Assembly: GCA_035628645.1 (NCBI GenBank)
Contig: DASPJL010000127.1
Location: 1 to 36,676 of the forward strand
Source of the DNA: DASPJL01 sp035628645
GTDB lineage: Bacteria; Bacteroidota; Bacteroidia; Cytophagales; Cyclobacteriaceae
Length of the DNA stretch: 36,676 nucleotides
Reading direction: 5' to 3'
In this document: piece by piece, positions 32,140 through 36,676 of the stretch
How positions within the stretch are numbered: position 1 is the first letter of the stretch
How the letters are laid out: every line of letters begins with the position of its first letter
Program-made: the position numbers and the translations under genes
The notes under the pieces: model-generated
What the model saw: only the letters and a program-made list of their open reading frames with translations
Database searches by the model: none
Told to the model about the DNA's origin: nothing

Positions 32140-35100
32140 ATGAAGAAAATTTTACCACTGGTGTTGTTTTCAATGTTAATTTTTACAGGATTTTCTGTAA
32201 AAGGAAACATACTTTTCCAGGACGACAATCAGAATGCAGTAGTGAATGGTCAGGTAAAAGATGATGTTAGTGGCGAGGGTTTACCAGGCGTTACCGTGAT
32301 GATTGAAGGCACTACTATTGGCACTACCACTGATTTTGATGGAAAATATTCACTTCAGGTTCCAAATCCTGAAAGCGCCGTACTTGTATTTTCCTATCTT
32401 GGCTACCACACAGAGAAAGTATCGGTTAATAATCAAACTACTATAAATTTTTCTCTTGTTCCTAAAATAGAGGAACTGGATGAACTGGTGGTGGTTGGGT
32501 ATGGTGTTCAGAAAAGGTCCAATGTTACGGGCGCTATTTCTTCGGTGAAGGTTGAGAACATGGAGAATAAGCCCATTACAAGACTGGATCAGGCTTTACA
32601 AGGAATGTCTTCAGGAGTTACCGTTACACAAAATGGAGGATCTCCGGGCGCAGAACCTACCATCCACATCCGGGGAATCGGTTCCATTGGCAATACAAAA
32701 CCCCTTTGGATTGTGGATGGCGTAAGAATGGAACCGGGGAATCACTTTGATCCTGATGACATAGAGTCTATAGAAATTTTAAAAGATGCTGCTTCTTCCG
32801 CTATTTATGGCGCGAAGGCAGCACATGGGGTTATTCTTGTTACTACGAAAAGAGGAAAAGGAAAGACCAGCTTTAACTTTAATTCTTCCATAGGACAAAG
32901 ACAGCCAATTAACCTTCCTAAGCTTCTTAATTCTGCCGATTATGTAGCTTATAAAAAGCAATCCAGGATCAATGCAGGCCAGGACCCTGATCCTTCTTGG
33001 GACAATTATGAACACGATACGGACTGGCTGGACGCCTATTATGCCGGAAAAGGAACCATTCAATCAAATAATCTTTCTCTATCAAAAGGAGAGGAGAAAT
33101 ATAATATTTTTCTTTCTCTGGGATATGATAATGAAAAGGGGATTTTGATTGACAATACCTATAAAAGGCTTAGTGGAAGAGTTAACTCTGATGTTAAAAT
33201 AACAAAATGGCTAAAATTCGGCGAAAGTGTACTTCTGTCGAAAGTCATTGAAAATCCCATCGGCAACTTTAATGCAAGTTCTGATGGAGCGATTCCCTAT
33301 CGCTCTATTCCGCTTGCTCCAATTTACGACGAGAACAACCCTTACGGAGGATGGGGAGAAGCGCCGGGTTATTTTGGGGGACCTAATCCTGTGGCGAGTC
33401 AGTATCAGCAGCATGAAACAAGAACTTATAACAGACTTGATGGTAATATGTATGTTGAAATTACTCCTCTTAAAGGATTAATGTTGAAAGGAACCGTTGG
33501 TTACAATCATATGTCTTATATAGGCGAAAAATTTGACGAAGCATTTGATTACGGGATTTTTACCAATACGATCAATTCGCTTACCTACAGTGCTGCAAAG
33601 GACGAAACCATTCTTGGAAATATTGTAGCTTCTTATGAGAAAAATTTTTCAAATCATTATTTCAAAATAATGGGAGGATATGAGGCTTCAAAATTTGAAA
33701 CTCTTCATTTTAACGTTGTAGGTACAAAGTTTCCTGTTGACAAAGCCCGGAGTTTTGGACTGGCTACGGGAGAATTTAGTGTGCCTGACAGGGCAAATTA
33801 TTTGCCCTATACAATGATTTCATATTTTGGAAGATTTAATTACAATTTCAAAGAAAAGTATCTGTTTGAAGCAAATATTCGTCGGGATGGTTCTTCAAAA
33901 TTTGGTCCTGAAAATAAGTTTGGGATCTTTCCTTCTTTTTCTGCAGGATGGAATGTCTCTAAGGAAGGCTTTTTCAGAAACATTCCTTATTTGTCTACAA
34001 TGAAATTAAGGGCAAGTACAGGTAGGCTGGGTTCTGACAATATCGGTGATTATATATTTCAAAAGACTTACTTATCCAGATTCACCAGCTATGCATACGC
34101 TCCTGATGGCGAGAAGAATTTAGGGTTTTATATAAGTAAGTTTCCTAATAGAGAGGTGAAATGGGAAGAAGTCAATATGCACAATATTGGTATCGATCTC
34201 ACTGCTTTCAGAAACAGACTTTCCTTCAGTGTAGATTATTACATTAAGGATACTAAGGACCTCCTCTATCAAGTTCCTGTTCCTTCATCAATAGGACTTT
34301 CTGTACATAACCAAAATACAGTAAACCCCGACGTAAATATCGGTACCTTAAGAAATACAGGATTGGATTTTGAAGTAGGGTATCAAGGTCAAGTTAAGAG
34401 GTTCACTATTAATGTAAATGGAAATACTTCTTTCATTAAAAATGAGTTGAAGTCGTTAAAAAATCAGGTTATTACAGGCGGAGGAGCCGGTACAATCATG
34501 GGTGGAATGACTAGAACTGAAGCCGGCCATCCTATTTCAAGCTTTTATGGATACATCGTGCAGGGGATGTTTAATTCTGACCGGGATGTGTATGCCTATA
34601 ATTCATACGCTACTGATGGATTTTATCAGGAGGCACAAACTGGCCCTGGGGATCTAATCTATAAAGATATAAGCGGACCTGAAGGAGTGCCTGATGGACA
34701 AATTACCGCCGAGCACGACAGAACATTTATTGGAAATCCCTGGCCCAAAATGACCTATGCTTTGAATGTTGCTGTGGAATGGAATAAGCTGATCGATATT
34801 TCCTTACAATTCCAAGGTGTACAAGGAGTAGATGTTTTTAATGGCGATAAAGCTTACAGGAGAAACTTCTTCGGTGATAACAATACCACCACAGACATTT
34901 ATGAAGCCTGGACTCCCGAAAATCCAACAAATCATCCAAGAAATATTGCCATCGATCCTAACGGAAACTTCAGTAAACCTTCGACCTATTTTGTAGAAGA
35001 CGGCTCTTACCTGAAATTAAGAAATGCACAAATCGGAGTGAACGTGCCTCAATCCATTCTCAGTCAGTTAAAAATCCAGAAACTAAGAATATATGTTAAT

Positions 35101-35238
35101 GCCAATAACTTTCTGACTTTCACCAAGTACTCAGGGAATGACCCTGAAATCGCCGGAAACAATACAAGCCGCGGCGTTGACTACGGAGTGTATCCGATGG
35201 TGAGAACCATAAGCTGTGGATTACAACTTCAATTTTAA
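32140..35238 (+). CDS. SusC/RagA-family TonB-dependent outer-membrane transporter (SusC2)
   Basis: A 1032-residue outer-membrane receptor. The signal peptide is MKKILPLVLFSMLIFTGFS followed by a processing site near VKG. The carboxypeptidase-D-like regulatory domain (about 33-108) contains GEGLPGVTVMIEGTT and TDFDGKYSL; the linker is DELVVVGYGVQKRSNVTGA; the plug has IHIRGIGS and PLWIVDGVRM; the barrel ends in SCGLQLQF with the expected terminal Phe. It is only moderately similar to SusC1, so it is not a recent duplicate. Family knowledge: TonB-powered import of ligands captured by SusD. It is followed 33 bp later by its SusD partner and preceded by module copy 3. With the glycosidase just upstream, it probably imports the oligosaccharides that enzyme releases. 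Confidence 0.96.
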   Translation: MKKILPLVLFSMLIFTGFSVKGNILFQDDNQNAVVNGQVKDDVSGEGLPGVTVMIEGTTIGTTTDFDGKYSLQVPNPESAVLVFSYLGYHTEKVSVNNQTTINFSLVPKIEELDELVVVGYGVQKRSNVTGAISSVKVENMENKPITRLDQALQGMSSGVTVTQNGGSPGAEPTIHIRGIGSIGNTKPLWIVDGVRMEPGNHFDPDDIESIEILKDAASSAIYGAKAAHGVILVTTKRGKGKTSFNFNSSIGQRQPINLPKLLNSADYVAYKKQSRINAGQDPDPSWDNYEHDTDWLDAYYAGKGTIQSNNLSLSKGEEKYNIFLSLGYDNEKGILIDNTYKRLSGRVNSDVKITKWLKFGESVLLSKVIENPIGNFNASSDGAIPYRSIPLAPIYDENNPYGGWGEAPGYFGGPNPVASQYQQHETRTYNRLDGNMYVEITPLKGLMLKGTVGYNHMSYIGEKFDEAFDYGIFTNTINSLTYSAAKDETILGNIVASYEKNFSNHYFKIMGGYEASKFETLHFNVVGTKFPVDKARSFGLATGEFSVPDRANYLPYTMISYFGRFNYNFKEKYLFEANIRRDGSSKFGPENKFGIFPSFSAGWNVSKEGFFRNIPYLSTMKLRASTGRLGSDNIGDYIFQKTYLSRFTSYAYAPDGEKNLGFYISKFPNREVKWEEVNMHNIGIDLTAFRNRLSFSVDYYIKDTKDLLYQVPVPSSIGLSVHNQNTVNPDVNIGTLRNTGLDFEVGYQGQVKRFTINVNGNTSFIKNELKSLKNQVITGGGAGTIMGGMTRTEAGHPISSFYGYIVQGMFNSDRDVYAYNSYATDGFYQEAQTGPGDLIYKDISGPEGVPDGQITAEHDRTFIGNPWPKMTYALNVAVEWNKLIDISLQFQGVQGVDVFNGDKAYRRNFFGDNNTTTDIYEAWTPENPTNHPRNIAIDPNGNFSKPSTYFVEDGSYLKLRNAQIGVNVPQSILSQLKIQKLRIYVNANNFLTFTKYSGNDPEIAGNNTSRGVDYGVYPMVRTISCGLQLQF

Positions 35239-35271
35239 TTAATCTGATAAAAAATATTAACGATATATAAA

Positions 35272-36676
35272 ATGAAGATTAGAATACAACTTTTGCTGCT
35301 GATCCTTGGAATGGGGCTTTTTACCGGTTGCAATGAAGATGAGTTTCTTAATGTACCCAATGAGAACGAACTAAGCTCTTCAAATTATTATACCAATGTC
35401 CAGAACTTTGAACTTGCCTTGAATGCTGTTTATTCTGCATTAAAAAACGAGGACCTATACGGACAGAATTATTATGTGGAGAACTTGCTTCCTTTGGCCC
35501 ATGAATCTGAATATTGGAGCCCGCAAAGCAGAAATGAGGTAACCTCTTCAGATGGAGGTGTTTTTATTGCATGGAGAGGATGGTACAGATTAATCAGTCG
35601 TGCCAATGACGTGATCGAAAATGTCCCTGTATATATTGAAAAGTTTACCCCGAATGAAACCGATGTTGCTGCCCTGAATAAAATACTTGGACAAGCCAAA
35701 TTTTTACGGGGATTTGCTTATTTCCATATGGTAAGGATGTGGGGAGAAGGTTCCTATAAAAATGGCCCGGATAAACTATCCATCCCCCTTATTCTGAAAG
35801 TCGCCACCACGCGCGCAGAAATGATGGTACCGCGTGCCACCGTTTCAGATGTTTATACTCAGATTTTAGAAGATTTAAAAGAAGCTGAAACATTGCTGCC
35901 GGATTCATGGGACGCCGCAAATATTGCCAGAATAGATAAGTATGCAGTAAAAGCCTATCTGGGACAGGTTTATTTGTTCATGGAAGATTACAATCAGGCA
36001 AAGGTTTATTTTGAGCAGATTATTACTAATTCCAGTTTTTCTTTACTGCCGTACAACGAGTACAGGGAGATGTTTCAAGGGAAGCACGAGTTTAGCTCCG
36101 AGTCTATTCTTGAGATCAATCACGACATTGATATGTCCCAAAATATCTGGGAAAATGGGCTGGCCTCAGGCATAGCCATAGAACTAGCGCCTGTAGGAAG
36201 AGGCTGGAGCAATGTTACTCCGCATAGCGTCAATATCGACCGTTTCGGTAGTGATCCCAGACTGCATGTTTGCACGATTCACCCTGATAGTCTGGTTGCT
36301 ACTACAGATGGAAAAATGGAAAAGGCAGGTAATAGTCTTAATAACGTGACAGGTCACTTTTTCAGAAAGTATGTACCAATAGATTATGTGATTTATAATA
36401 CCAATTCCGGAAGTGACATCAACTTTATACTGATGCGTCTGGCAGATGTTTATCTCATGTACGCCGAGGTGATGAATGTGCTAAGTGATGACGCCGCTGC
36501 GCTTGAGTATGTTAATAAAGTAAAAAGAAGAGCCTACGGTTTTGATCCGAATACGCCAAGACCGGAAGTTGATTACGCGGGCCTAACTGGCGGTGCACTT
36601 AGAGACAGGATAAGGGAGGAACGTTTTCTCGAATTATTTGCTGAAGGTCATCGCTGGTTTGACATCGTCCGCTGGG
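35272..36676 (+). CDS. SusD/RagB-family substrate-binding lipoprotein (SusD2), 3' end cut by window edge
   Basis: The frame is open from the ATG at 35272 to the window edge, giving 468 residues so far; most of a SusD protein is present and only a short C-terminal part is missing. The signal peptide ends at lipobox LFTGC (Cys20). Family features: FLNVPNENEL after the lipid site, AKFLRGFAYFHMVRMWGE in the TPR-like scaffold, LMRLADVYLMYAEVMN, and the late signature REERFLELFAEGHRWFDIVRW just before the cut. It pairs with SusC2 (33-bp gap) and would hold the substrate over the transporter. The ligand is probably a product of the adjacent GH71/GH99-like enzyme, by context only. Confidence 0.93.
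   Translation, partial: MKIRIQLLLLILGMGLFTGCNEDEFLNVPNENELSSSNYYTNVQNFELALNAVYSALKNEDLYGQNYYVENLLPLAHESEYWSPQSRNEVTSSDGGVFIAWRGWYRLISRANDVIENVPVYIEKFTPNETDVAALNKILGQAKFLRGFAYFHMVRMWGEGSYKNGPDKLSIPLILKVATTRAEMMVPRATVSDVYTQILEDLKEAETLLPDSWDAANIARIDKYAVKAYLGQVYLFMEDYNQAKVYFEQIITNSSFSLLPYNEYREMFQGKHEFSSESILEINHDIDMSQNIWENGLASGIAIELAPVGRGWSNVTPHSVNIDRFGSDPRLHVCTIHPDSLVATTDGKMEKAGNSLNNVTGHFFRKYVPIDYVIYNTNSGSDINFILMRLADVYLMYAEVMNVLSDDAAALEYVNKVKRRAYGFDPNTPRPEVDYAGLTGGALRDRIREERFLELFAEGHRWFDIVRW

Overview
The window comes from a Bacteroidota chromosome, most likely a free-living, polysaccharide-using member of the Cytophagales or a close relative. The evidence is two SusC/SusD pairs, secreted proteins ending in type IX secretion C-terminal domains, lipoproteins with short lipoboxes, a SusR-like membrane regulator, a beta-propeller sensor kinase, AT-rich DNA, and promoters with TTTG-type -7 boxes instead of TATAAT. 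Genus and species cannot be read from the sequence. No rRNA, tRNA, CRISPR array or intact insertion sequence was seen.

Layout. (1) Positions 1-2477 are housekeeping-like: the tail of a LytS-type histidine kinase overlapping a LytTR response regulator, a SAM methyltransferase, and a small membrane protein. (2) 2725-5664 is a secreted M43 zinc metalloprotease, convergent with a class A penicillin-binding protein on the minus strand (5742-8249). (3) 8250-9281 is a long non-coding stretch. (4) 9282-21917 is a five-gene operon: SusC, SusD, two paralogous FG-GAP/VCBS lipoproteins with a central ASPIC/UnbV domain, and a lipoprotein vanadium-haloperoxidase-family enzyme. A strong hairpin lies between SusD and the first FG-GAP gene, and another ends the operon. 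(5) 22432-28130 holds two membrane sensors: a SusR-like regulator and a 14-repeat propeller histidine kinase with no receiver domain. (6) 28527-31202 is a secreted GH71/GH99-like glycosidase with two CBM6 modules, a ricin-like module and a type IX sorting tail. (7) 32140 to the right edge is a second SusC and a truncated SusD.

The main discovery candidate is a regulatory module found by eye in four non-coding stretches: upstream of SusC1, the SusR-like gene, the glycosidase and SusC2. It has two TATATTTT-like boxes exactly 75 bp apart, then AAATTG, then TTTCTTTG. From the first box to the end of the last it spans 125 bp in all four places. Three copies are strong and the one before the glycosidase is degraded. 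The other genes in the window do not show it. It therefore links the loci into one probable regulon, with the SusR-like protein as the obvious candidate regulator. Two of the modules (before SusC1 and before the SusR-like gene) are followed, still upstream of the gene, by a terminator-like hairpin with a T-run, which suggests attenuation or a short leader RNA.

A second candidate system is the SusC-SusD-(FG-GAP/UnbV)x2-haloperoxidase operon. It carries no recognisable glycoside hydrolase, and its enzyme keeps all seven vanadate-binding positions. It may be an outer-membrane uptake and oxidation system for a substrate that is not a simple glycan.
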